Shown: piece after piece, positions 1 to 6,590 of the stretch
How positions within the stretch are numbered: position 1 is the stretch's first letter
Layout: every line of letters starts with the position of its first letter
From: Bacteroidota bacterium
GTDB taxonomy: Bacteria > Bacteroidota > Bacteroidia > Bacteroidales > UBA10428
DNA: 35,367 nucleotides
Direction of reading: 5' to 3'
Assembly: GCA_003252385.1 (NCBI GenBank)
Contig: QKEH01000134.1
Span: forward strand, 1 to 35,367
Translations under genes and position numbers: made by a program
Notes under the pieces: generated by a model
Databases searched by the model: none
Told to the model about the DNA's origin: nothing
Seen by the model: the letters and a program-made list of their open reading frames with translations, nothing else

Positions 1-99
1 ATACCCTGAAGGCCATTTTACTTCAAGTAGGTATTTTGTGCAATTCTCCTCATTGCTAAAAATCTTTTCAAATTCCATTTGGTCTCTCGGATACTCCAT
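1..99 (-). CDS. IS1595-family transposase, N-terminal fragment cut by window edge
   Basis: Reading leftward from an ATG at 99, 33 codons stay open to the window edge. The peptide begins MEYPRDQMEF and continues with an acidic FSNEENC segment and KYLLEVKWPSGY. This matches the usual opening of IS1595 (ISXO2-like) transposases, where an F-x(n)-EE-x2-C segment and a WP(D/S)G-(F/Y) motif precede a zinc ribbon. The zinc ribbon and the catalytic domain lie outside the window. A perfect Bacteroidota -7 box sits just before the ATG, so the 5' UTR would be only a few bases. The family call rests on remembered N-terminal pattern; no terminal repeat pair can be checked because only one end is present. 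Confidence 0.6.
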   Translation of the reverse strand, partial: MEYPRDQMEFEKIFSNEENCTKYLLEVKWPSGY

Positions 100-104
100 G
101 AACA

Positions 105-112
105 CAAAGATA
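105..112 (-). promoter_or_regulatory. Bacteroidota -7 box for the IS1595-type transposase
   Basis: On the minus strand this reads TATCTTTG, a perfect TAnnTTTG match, six bases before the transposase ATG. The implied transcript is almost leaderless. No convincing -33 TTTG was found, although TTTA lies about 22 bases upstream. Confidence 0.45.
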
Positions 113-179
113 CAACTTAGTGGCAAGATGTAAATACCCTAGTAGCATTATTCCACGCATAAAGTTAGTCATAATTTGA

Positions 180-470
180 CAGGAAAGTACCACGCAATCT
201 GCCACTACTCATACGTGTGCCAAGAAGCTGTACCTCGGCAATACACAAAGTACTGCAAGCTTTACTCAAGATGGTGGAACGGACCCACCGGAGTTGTCTT
301 ACAGGAGAGGGCTTCAAACCATCTAAAGATGCTGTAGTAAAGAGCTATGGTATTGAGCGTTTAGGAAAAGTATGGTCCAAGAGGCGATACAGGTAAGTAT
401 AAAGGAGATGAACGAAAGTGAACCTTCGATGAATTACTATACAATTTGCCCTTATGCATTCATTTGCTAT
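180..470 (+). other. Non-coding remnant, possibly part of a group II intron ribozyme
   Basis: No frame here stays open for long. The stretch has ribozyme-like character. It holds a GGTGG/CCACC hairpin at 273-289 and a segment near 392-422 with GGTAAGT, GATGAACGAAAG and TGAACC elements. Group II intron domain I commonly shows GGTAAG and GAACGAAAGTGAAC-like strings. No reverse transcriptase ORF follows and no intron boundary can be fixed, so it would be a fragment. Taken with the adjacent transposase it suggests a decayed insertion zone. The alternative is unique intergenic DNA. Confidence 0.25.
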
Positions 471-543
471 TCGCCGCAATTCCTGATGTGCCTGATATAT
501 TGACTTTAAAGTCGAATATTCTTAGTTTGAAATAAATCTCCGC

Positions 544-798
544 GTGATTATCCGCCGTAGCCATACCTTGCATTTTGAGTGTATGGAAACACCCTATCAA
601 GAGGCTTTGTCCAATATGGATCAGGCTTTTGAGGAGGTACTTGCTTTAATCTCCCATAAAAATTTGAAGGAACTCCATGGTACGGGCCATAAGTTTTGGG
701 CGCCGGGGGGCATTATTCGCCCAACAGACATAATTATTCATTTTTTTTATCTAAATTTAAATGAACCGGGAAGGCTTTTTGCTGAAGGCAATTGTTAA
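544..798 (+). CDS. Doubtful small hypothetical protein (84 aa)
   Basis: An open frame from a GTG at 544 encodes 84 residues that I do not recognise. It has no signal peptide, repeat or cysteine motif. Residues 15-45 could form an amphipathic helix (TPYQEALSNMDQAFEEVLAL). A later in-frame ATG at 583 would give a 71-residue product. The frame sits in the decayed left end of the window and is followed directly by the promoter region of the response regulator. It may be a gene remnant rather than a working gene. Confidence 0.25.
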   Translation: MIIRRSHTLHFECMETPYQEALSNMDQAFEEVLALISHKNLKELHGTGHKFWAPGGIIRPTDIIIHFFYLNLNEPGRLFAEGNC

Positions 799-883
799 TT
801 ATTTCGATTGACACGTTTGGGTGCATGATGTAAATTGCACATAAATCCAACAGTTTAGCAACAAGCCCGAAAAAAACAACATC

Positions 884-1264
884 ATGAATCTGGAACTTTG
901 GGAAGGAAAGTCCATATTGATAGTGGAGGATGACGAAATCAGCTTAGAGTTTCTAAAAGAGTTATTCGAACCCTATCATATTTCTATTTTGTCGGCCTAC
1001 AACGGAAAGGACGCATTGGAACTGTGCAAAAGTGCGCCGCAAATTTCACTGGTTCTCATGGACGTACAGTTGCCCATTATGAACGGCAAGGATGCTATGA
1101 AGGAAATTAAAAAAGTGCGGCCCGACTTGCCCATTATTGCTCAAACAGCATTTGCCATGTCGGGGGATAAAGAACGTTACTTGCGCGAAGGGTTTGACAG
1201 CTATATTTCCAAACCTATCAATGTACAGGAACTCATTTCCATTATGGAGGGTTTTCTGGCGTAA
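884..1264 (+). CDS. Stand-alone receiver-domain response regulator
   Basis: This 126-residue protein is a single CheY-like receiver with no output domain. The acid pocket is D16-D17 (VEDDE), the phosphoacceptor is D60 (LMDVQ), the switch Thr is T88 (QTAFA) and the conserved Lys is K110 (SKP). The QTAFAM-GD and E-G-F-D-S-Y-I-SKP segments resemble receivers normally fused to hybrid histidine kinases, so it probably takes phosphate from a kinase encoded elsewhere. The ATG at 884 leaves almost nothing before the first beta strand. It is followed by lipoprotein A with its own promoter, so the two may be separate transcripts. Its partner cannot be deduced; the SiaB-like kinase two genes downstream is a Ser kinase type and not an obvious donor. 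Confidence 0.93.
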   Translation: MNLELWEGKSILIVEDDEISLEFLKELFEPYHISILSAYNGKDALELCKSAPQISLVLMDVQLPIMNGKDAMKEIKKVRPDLPIIAQTAFAMSGDKERYLREGFDSYISKPINVQELISIMEGFLA

Positions 1265-1309
1265 CACCGTGGTATGGATTCTTTCCTTTCGATTTTCCTG
1301 AAATCTTGC

Positions 1310-1317
1310 TAGCTTTG
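1310..1317 (+). promoter_or_regulatory. Bacteroidota -7 promoter box for lipoprotein A
   Basis: TAGCTTTG is a perfect match to TAnnTTTG, 27 bases before the lipoprotein ATG. A TTTCG about 23 bases upstream (1287-1291) is a near match to the -33 TTTG element. Confidence 0.55.
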
Positions 1318-1344
1318 AGTAGTATCACTTTTTAACTGATTGTT

Positions 1345-2232
1345 ATGGATAAAAAACGAATTCTTATCGGAGGTACTGTCCTTCTTTTATTGACCTTGGG
1401 ATGTAACTCGGGGGGAAGGAAAGATCAGGTCATTGAATTTGACAGTGTGGGGTTGTCCGAGAAAAACATCCCCCTCAACCCGCTGGATACCTTGGGAGAA
1501 GGCCTGCCCATATTTTATAACATGTATTTGTCCGTTGAGCTTTCGTCGCTCTTTGAAACGGCCGGTGCGGTGTTCGATGCAGATTTGATGAACAGTGTGG
1601 GCAAGACCTCGGAGTATCTGACCAGTTCGCAACAAGCTATTAACCTGGGAGTTTACGCGGTCGATTTAAGTTATGCGCGTGTATTTGACCAGGTTGAAGT
1701 GGCCGGCAAGTATTTTAACGCCATGAAGCAGATGTCTCAGGAACTGGGAATTCCGGCCGATTATTTCGAAAATACCGTAAAACGCTTTGAGCGGAATTTT
1801 ACCAATAAAGATTCAATCATATATCTGGCCAATGAGGTATATATGTCAACCGAAAGCTATCTGCAGGAAAACGAGAGGTATACCACTGCCGCGCTGATTA
1901 TTCTTGGAGGCTGGGTGGAAGCTATTAACATTGCCACTCAGGTTGCTGTTGAGAGTAAGGATTTACTGATTATTGAACGGCTGGTAGAGCAAAAGTATTC
2001 CCTGAACAACCTGGTTATTATGCTGTCGGAACATATGGACAATGAAGTGGTGAAAGGTTACATGCCTAAAATTGATCGCATAAAGGGCGAATTCAACAAA
2101 ATAAACATTGCCTTCGATTTGGATGCAGCCCCCAATAGCGCTAAGGGAAAAGCTCTGGTGCAGGACGCTATCACCCAACTCCACGGATTGCAATCCCAGA
2201 TTGGAGAACTTCGAAACGAAATAATTCATTAA
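1345..2232 (+). CDS. Lipoprotein of an unnamed family (paralogue A)
   Basis: The 295-residue product starts with a lipoprotein signal peptide: a KKR basic patch, a hydrophobic core and a lipobox ending LTLGC, with C20 as the lipidated residue. The mature part is mostly helical. It aligns clearly with the 272-residue product at 16812-17630. Shared landmarks are N-x-GVYA-x-DL-x-YA, K-x5-LG-x4-Y, KDS-x-I, G-x-WVE-x3-IAT and Q-x2-SL-x2-L. I do not recognise a named domain or catalytic motif. Asparagine follows the lipidated Cys and no acidic surface-export tag is evident, so the membrane leaflet is uncertain. A strong terminator follows and a -7 box precedes it, making it monocistronic. Confidence 0.85.
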   Translation: MDKKRILIGGTVLLLLTLGCNSGGRKDQVIEFDSVGLSEKNIPLNPLDTLGEGLPIFYNMYLSVELSSLFETAGAVFDADLMNSVGKTSEYLTSSQQAINLGVYAVDLSYARVFDQVEVAGKYFNAMKQMSQELGIPADYFENTVKRFERNFTNKDSIIYLANEVYMSTESYLQENERYTTAALIILGGWVEAINIATQVAVESKDLLIIERLVEQKYSLNNLVIMLSEHMDNEVVKGYMPKIDRIKGEFNKINIAFDLDAAPNSAKGKALVQDAITQLHGLQSQIGELRNEIIH

Positions 2233-2240
2233 ACGAAACA

Positions 2241-2267
2241 GGGCCCGATCGAATACGGGCCCTTTTA
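2241..2267 (+). terminator. Rho-independent terminator of lipoprotein A
   Basis: A seven-base stem, GGGCCCG (2241-2247) with CGGGCCC (2256-2262), has an eight-base loop and is followed by TTTTA. It lies eight bases after the lipoprotein stop codon. Confidence 0.8.
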
Positions 2268-2361
2268 ATATAACCAGTTGATAACCTTATGGCGTGGTTT
2301 TAAGAGAAAATTACTAACTTAAAGCACCCATTGGGTACATAGCTACCATTGACCTTTTTTC

Positions 2362-2922
2362 ATGGATAAAGATCTTCTGTTCATACAAACTATCCTTTCG
2401 GATGAGATGATCTCTCAGGGATTTCCTTTGGTGTATAAAGGAGCACTGACACACGACACCATGAAATTCTTCACCAAGATGGCTGAAGAAAAGATTTCGC
2501 TGCGTTGCCAGGATGCTTCCGTGAAGCGAAAAGTTTTTCATGTTATGGTGGAGATGCTTCAAAATATCACTCGGCACTCGGCCGATATCGATGAAGGAGG
2601 CAGCGGGAATGGAATTTTTGTTATTGGCGAGCGTCCGGACTACTACTATATTATTACGGGCAACGTGGTGAAGACCAAAGTAGTGCGCGATCTGGAAACG
2701 GTTATTGAGCGTCTGAACGATATGGATAAGGAAACCCTCGACGAAATGCACAAGGAACAGATCAAATCAACCACCATCAGCGATAAGGGGGGAGCAGGCC
2801 TGGGTTTAATTGATATTATCCGGAAAACCGGCGAGAAGTACGCCTACCAGTTCTTACGTCTGGATGAAAATTATCACTTCTTTGTTCTGAAAACAACGAT
2901 CCCGTTGAATAGTGGTTCTTAG
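2362..2922 (+). CDS. SiaB-family protein kinase (GHKL ATPase fold)
   Basis: This 186-residue cytoplasmic protein has the histidine-kinase-like ATPase fold. The N box is EMLQNITRHS (E64, N68) and the glycine-rich lid is DKGGAGLGLIDI around residues 139-150. In established SiaB/SiaC systems the kinase phosphorylates a small DUF1987-type partner (SiaC) that a SpoIIE-like phosphatase (SiaA) restores, controlling a downstream effector by partner switching. In Bacteroidota SiaB often sits beside SiaC. Here no SiaC, SiaA or diguanylate cyclase is nearby. The ATG at 2362 begins MDKDLLF and matches the usual family length. The preceding gene is separated by a terminator, so it is probably transcribed alone; TACCATTG at 2344-2351 is a possible weak -7 box. 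Confidence 0.82.
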   Translation: MDKDLLFIQTILSDEMISQGFPLVYKGALTHDTMKFFTKMAEEKISLRCQDASVKRKVFHVMVEMLQNITRHSADIDEGGSGNGIFVIGERPDYYYIITGNVVKTKVVRDLETVIERLNDMDKETLDEMHKEQIKSTTISDKGGAGLGLIDIIRKTGEKYAYQFLRLDENYHFFVLKTTIPLNSGS

Positions 2923-2959
2923 AATAAATCTAAATTACCGTCTTTTTTTATTTTGTATC

Positions 2960-3006
2960 ATTTGTTACACGATATTCGTTTCGTCGTTGTTATTTTTGTA
3001 ACAAAT
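2960..3006 (+). promoter_or_regulatory. Hydrogenase-maturation promoter framed by two TTTGTnACA sites
   Basis: A perfect -7 box, TATTTTTG, lies at 2991-2998, 73 bases before the regulator gene. It is framed by ATTTGTTAC (2960-2968) and its exact inverse GTAACAAAT (2998-3006), nine-base arms 29 bases apart. Each copy is itself a small pseudo-palindrome of the form TTTGT-n-ACA. The pair looks like operator half-sites for a dimeric regulator acting on the hyd transcript. The identity of the binding protein is unknown. Confidence 0.45.
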
Positions 3007-3071
3007 ATCTGAGGTACCGATTGTATCGCTCCCGAAGAAATCCTTAACAGTCTGATCCAAAAGTTTAACCG

Positions 3072-3320
3072 ATGGAAAAGAGAATAGGTGCTGCCATTAT
3101 TCTTATTGAACAGAAAGAAGCCGTGGAAGAGATCAATACCATTCTTTCGCGACATGCTAATGCCATTCTGGGCAGGCAGGGTATTCCCCTGCGCGACAAA
3201 GGTATCAGCGTCATCAATCTGATATTGGAAGCTACTCCGGAAGAAATTAGCTCGCTGACCGGTAAAATTGGCCGACTGGAAGGAGTTCAGGTCAAATCGG
3301 TACTCACCAGATATCAATAG
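3072..3320 (+). CDS. TM1266-type iron-only hydrogenase system regulator
   Basis: The 82-residue product matches the small TM1266-like family found beside [FeFe]-hydrogenase genes and predicted to have a ferredoxin-like ACT/NikR-type fold. Landmarks are KRIGAAIILIEQKE at the start, N-x-IL-x-RHA-x-AILGRQGIP-x-R-D, and a terminal GRLEGVQVKSVLTRY. Members are thought to be regulators, but their ligand and DNA-binding mode are not established, and there is no DNA-binding helix in this protein. It ends 20 bases before hydG and is probably the first gene of a regulator-hydG-hydE transcript started at the promoter near 2991. Confidence 0.88.
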   Translation: MEKRIGAAIILIEQKEAVEEINTILSRHANAILGRQGIPLRDKGISVINLILEATPEEISSLTGKIGRLEGVQVKSVLTRYQ

Positions 3321-3340
3321 TATTCCGAAAAAACTGACGT

Positions 3341-4768
3341 ATGATTTTTACTCCACAGAAGTATCGAATTGAGGATAAACCCGGTGTGCCGTTTATCGAT
3401 GAGAATGAAATAATGGAATTTCTTAACGCTGCACAACCCGATACCGGTCGGGTTAGGCAAATTGTGGCTAAGGCATTGGATAAGAATCGATTAAGCCTTG
3501 AAGAAGTGGCCTGTCTGGTCAAAGCCAACGATCCGGAGCTGATTGAACTCATCAAGCAAGGTGCCCGGGAATTGAAAGAAAAAGTATATGGCAATCGTAT
3601 TGTACTTTTTGCCCCGCTTTATGTGGGAAGCCATTGTACCAACGATTGTCAGTACTGCGGGTTTCGCACCTCCAATACCCAGGCAGAGCGTGCTACTCTC
3701 GCTGGCGATGAATTGATTCGCGAAGTGGAGGCACTCGAAGATAACGGACAAAAGCGTTTAATCCTGGTGTTTGGAGAACATCCCAAGTACAATGCTCAGT
3801 TTATTGCAGAGGCCGCTCAAACCGTGTATCGGGTGAAGAAGGGTAACGGAGAAATTCGAAGGGTAAATATCAATGCGGCGCCACTATCGGTAGAAGGTTT
3901 TAAAACCGTGGCCGATGCCGGAATCGGGACGTACCAGATCTTTCAGGAAACCTATCATAAGGAAACTTACGCCCGGTATCATCCCAAAGGCAGAAAATCG
4001 GACTACGATAACCGTTTGGTATCATTAGACCGGGCGCAGGATGCTGGTTTGGACGATGTAGGTATTGGAGCCTTATTTGGATTGTACGACTGGCGTTTTG
4101 AGGTAATGGGGCTCATCCGTCATGTAAATCACCTGGAAGCATGTTACCAGGTAGGCCCTCATACCATTTCCTTTCCTCGTTTACAGGATGCAGCAGATGT
4201 GAAGTTTGATTCTTCCTACATGGTGTCGGATGCTGATTTTGCTAGAATCATAGCGATCCTTCGCCTGGCAGTACCCTATACGGGATTAATCCTTACCGCT
4301 CGCGAGAATGCTGCTTTGCGGAAGGAAGTTATGCGTTTTGGAGTTTCTCAGATCGACGGAGGAACAAAAATTGAGCTGGGAGCCTATTCCGAAAAAGAGG
4401 TCGACCCTCAGGATTTGCATAAGGAACAATTTCGAATTAACGATGACCGTTCCCTGGGTGATGTGATTGAAGAATTGCTGGAGGAGGACTATCTGCCTTC
4501 GTTTTGCACGGCATGCTACCGGTTGGGACGCACCGGCGAGCATTTTATGGAATTCTCGGTGCCTGGTTTTATTAAACGTTTCTGTTCGCCCAATGCCATT
4601 CTTACTTTGGCCGAATACCTCGAAGATTATGCAAAACCCCATATTGTAACCAAGGGGTGGATGATGATAGAGAAAAACCTCAAAGACCTGAACGGTAATA
4701 CCGATGTACCGGAGATACGCAACAGGCTCGAACGAATTAAACAGGGCGAACGCGACTTATATTTTTAA
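3341..4768 (+). CDS. hydG: [FeFe]-hydrogenase maturation tyrosine lyase HydG
   Basis: HydG is a radical SAM enzyme that cleaves tyrosine to p-cresol and supplies CO and cyanide as an Fe(CO)2(CN)-cysteine synthon for the H-cluster. The 475-residue length is normal. The SAM cluster motif CTNDCQYC gives C99, C103 and C106 (C-x3-C-x2-C). The C-terminal auxiliary cluster motif is C389-x2-C392-x22-C415 (CTAC, then KRFC), which separates HydG from its relative ThiH. Strings such as YQIFQETYH and GIGALFGLYDW are typical of the family. Only three bases separate its stop from hydE, so the two are very likely co-translated. No sign of damage. Confidence 0.97.
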   Translation: MIFTPQKYRIEDKPGVPFIDENEIMEFLNAAQPDTGRVRQIVAKALDKNRLSLEEVACLVKANDPELIELIKQGARELKEKVYGNRIVLFAPLYVGSHCTNDCQYCGFRTSNTQAERATLAGDELIREVEALEDNGQKRLILVFGEHPKYNAQFIAEAAQTVYRVKKGNGEIRRVNINAAPLSVEGFKTVADAGIGTYQIFQETYHKETYARYHPKGRKSDYDNRLVSLDRAQDAGLDDVGIGALFGLYDWRFEVMGLIRHVNHLEACYQVGPHTISFPRLQDAADVKFDSSYMVSDADFARIIAILRLAVPYTGLILTARENAALRKEVMRFGVSQIDGGTKIELGAYSEKEVDPQDLHKEQFRINDDRSLGDVIEELLEEDYLPSFCTACYRLGRTGEHFMEFSVPGFIKRFCSPNAILTLAEYLEDYAKPHIVTKGWMMIEKNLKDLNGNTDVPEIRNRLERIKQGERDLYF

Positions 4769-4771
4769 GTT

Positions 4772-5860
4772 ATGCAGGGAATGGAACAAATTCTGCAGAA
4801 GGGTGCGGCCATGAGCCACAACGATCTGGTTCGGCTGTTAGCATTGCCGAAGGACGAAAGCAAGGTACTTTTCGATTATTCCCGAAAGGTGAAGGAAGAA
4901 GCCGTAGGGAGTAGGGTATATTTCAGAGGTTTGATTGAATTTTCAAACATCTGTGCAAAGGACTGTCTTTACTGTGGGATACGGCGATCGAATATCCACA
5001 CTGCGCGCTACAATCTTACCGATGAAGAAATTCTTCAGGCGGCCCGATATGCCTGGGAGCAAAATTATGCATCCATTGTGTTACAGGCCGGAGAGCTTTT
5101 CTCCGAAGCGTTTTCAAAGAGGATTGAAGGCCTCTTGCGTAAAATACATCAACAAACCCAAGGAAACTTGCGCGTTACCCTTTCGCTGGGAGAACAAAGT
5201 GAGGATACCTACCAGCGGTGGTTCGATGCCGGTGCACACCGTTACCTGCTTCGCATTGAAACCTCCAATCCGGAACTGTACCACCGAATTCATCCCAGCG
5301 ATGCTTTGCACAGTTATGCCATCCGACTAAAAGCACTGGAAAGCTTGCGTAAAGTGGGTTATCAGACGGGAACCGGGGTAATGATTGGCTTGCCCTTTCA
5401 AACCCTGGAGGATCTGGCCAATGACTTGATCTTTATGCGCGATTTTGGGATCGATATGGTAGGTATGGGACCCTATCTCGAACACGAGCACACCCCGCTG
5501 TATGACGAACGGGGACGATTATGGCCGATGATGGATCGGTTTGATATGGCTTTGAAAATGATTGCTCTGCTTCGTATTTCGATGCCTAAAATTAATATTG
5601 CTGCAGCCACTGCTTTGCAGGCCATTGATAAAATGGGCAGGGAGAAGGCCATACGCATTGGAGCCAATGTAATTATGCCAAATATTACTCCCGGCAGCTA
5701 CCGCAACAGTTACAAGCTTTACGACAACAAACCCTGTACCGATGAGAATGCCGAAGACTGTACCAACTGCCTGCAGGCTCGGGTGGGCATGACTGGTAAT
5801 TCGATTGGTTTTGGCGAATGGGGCGATTCAGGATATTACCGTGAAAGGAACCTTATTTAG
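4772..5860 (+). CDS. hydE: [FeFe]-hydrogenase maturation radical SAM enzyme HydE
   Basis: HydE acts on the HydG-derived Fe(CO)2(CN)-cysteine complex on the way to the diiron precursor. The 362-residue protein carries the radical SAM motif CAKDCLYC (C61, C65, C68) and a C-terminal C322-x7-C330-x2-C333 motif. The latter matches the non-essential auxiliary Fe-S site known from Thermotoga maritima HydE. Other landmarks are GEQSEDTYQRWFDAGAHRYL and IGLPFQTLEDLA. I use the ATG at 4772, three bases after hydG; a second Met three codons later is possible. It closes the rightward maturation arm, with hemerythrin 93 bases downstream. Confidence 0.96.
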   Translation: MQGMEQILQKGAAMSHNDLVRLLALPKDESKVLFDYSRKVKEEAVGSRVYFRGLIEFSNICAKDCLYCGIRRSNIHTARYNLTDEEILQAARYAWEQNYASIVLQAGELFSEAFSKRIEGLLRKIHQQTQGNLRVTLSLGEQSEDTYQRWFDAGAHRYLLRIETSNPELYHRIHPSDALHSYAIRLKALESLRKVGYQTGTGVMIGLPFQTLEDLANDLIFMRDFGIDMVGMGPYLEHEHTPLYDERGRLWPMMDRFDMALKMIALLRISMPKINIAAATALQAIDKMGREKAIRIGANVIMPNITPGSYRNSYKLYDNKPCTDENAEDCTNCLQARVGMTGNSIGFGEWGDSGYYRERNLI

Positions 5861-5953
5861 GTGATAAGAATCACTGCGTAACAGAACCATTAATCACTTC
5901 CAGTGGGCTGTTTCTGCCTGATTTTCTGGCTAATTTTAAAAGAAAACACCACC

Positions 5954-6358
5954 ATGGGAGCAGAATTTTTCAAGTGGAGCGACGAGTATTCCGTTTCATC
6001 CGAGGTGCTGGACAACCAGCACAAACAACTTTTTGCGTTAACCAATGAGTTGTATGAGGCGTTCGCTGCAGGCGACCACAAGGAACGTATGGGAGAAATT
6101 ATTCAAAGGCTTCACGATTATACCGTGTATCATTTTAAAGAAGAAGAGAAGCTGTTGAAGTCGAAGGGCCAGGCCTTGTCGGAAGAGCATCTTGCCCAGC
6201 ATCAGGAGTTTATCAAGAAGATCAAAGATATTTCCGAGCGGCATAAAACCGGAAGAGCCACCGTAACCTTCGGACTGATGAGTTTCTTGCGCAGCTGGTT
6301 AACGGATCATATTATGCAGACCGATCATAAGTACAAACCCGTGTTAGAGAGCCATTAA
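5954..6358 (+). CDS. Bacteriohemerythrin
   Basis: This 134-residue single-domain protein has all seven diiron ligands expected of hemerythrins: H23 (DNQHKQLF), H60 and E64 (YHFKEEE), H79 and H83 (HLAQH), H119 and D124 (DHIMQTD). I start it at the ATG at 5954 because MGAEFFKWSDEYSV is the standard family opening. An open extension to 5903 is not family-like. Bacteriohemerythrins bind O2 and are credited with O2 sensing, storage or delivery. Its place between hydE and hydF suggests protection of the oxygen-sensitive maturases or hydrogenase, but this is inferred from position only. A partial -7 match, TAATTTTA at 5931-5938, may give it its own start. Confidence 0.94.
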   Translation: MGAEFFKWSDEYSVSSEVLDNQHKQLFALTNELYEAFAAGDHKERMGEIIQRLHDYTVYHFKEEEKLLKSKGQALSEEHLAQHQEFIKKIKDISERHKTGRATVTFGLMSFLRSWLTDHIMQTDHKYKPVLESH

Positions 6359-6364
6359 GCTATT

Positions 6365-6390
6365 TTTATGGCGGTAGGGCAGGCCATAAA
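6365..6390 (+). terminator. Possible weak terminator after hemerythrin
   Basis: TTTATGGC (6365-6372) pairs with GCCATAAA (6383-6390) around a ten-base loop, just after the hemerythrin stop. A short TTTA follows. The weak T tract makes the call tentative. The rest of 6391-6590, between convergent genes, shows no convincing gene or site. Confidence 0.35.
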
Positions 6391-6590
6391 TTTAGATCAC
6401 CTGCTTCTCATTGCGTATTTTGGAGAAGTTAAATATTCAGCTGCATCCCCGAATGCCCGAAAGGATAGGTTTTCCGATACCCGTTGGTTTCAGGTATTTC
6501 CCATTTTTTGGGGTTATAGGTTTTATGCCTTAAGCAAACAGCCATTGTCGCTGCAGATGAGAACCGATAAATACCTCCTGCTCGGAAGGG

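Noticed and set aside
5903-5953. Upstream extension of the hemerythrin frame
   Set aside because: The added residues are not family-like, while the ATG at 5954 gives the standard MGAEFFKW-type opening.
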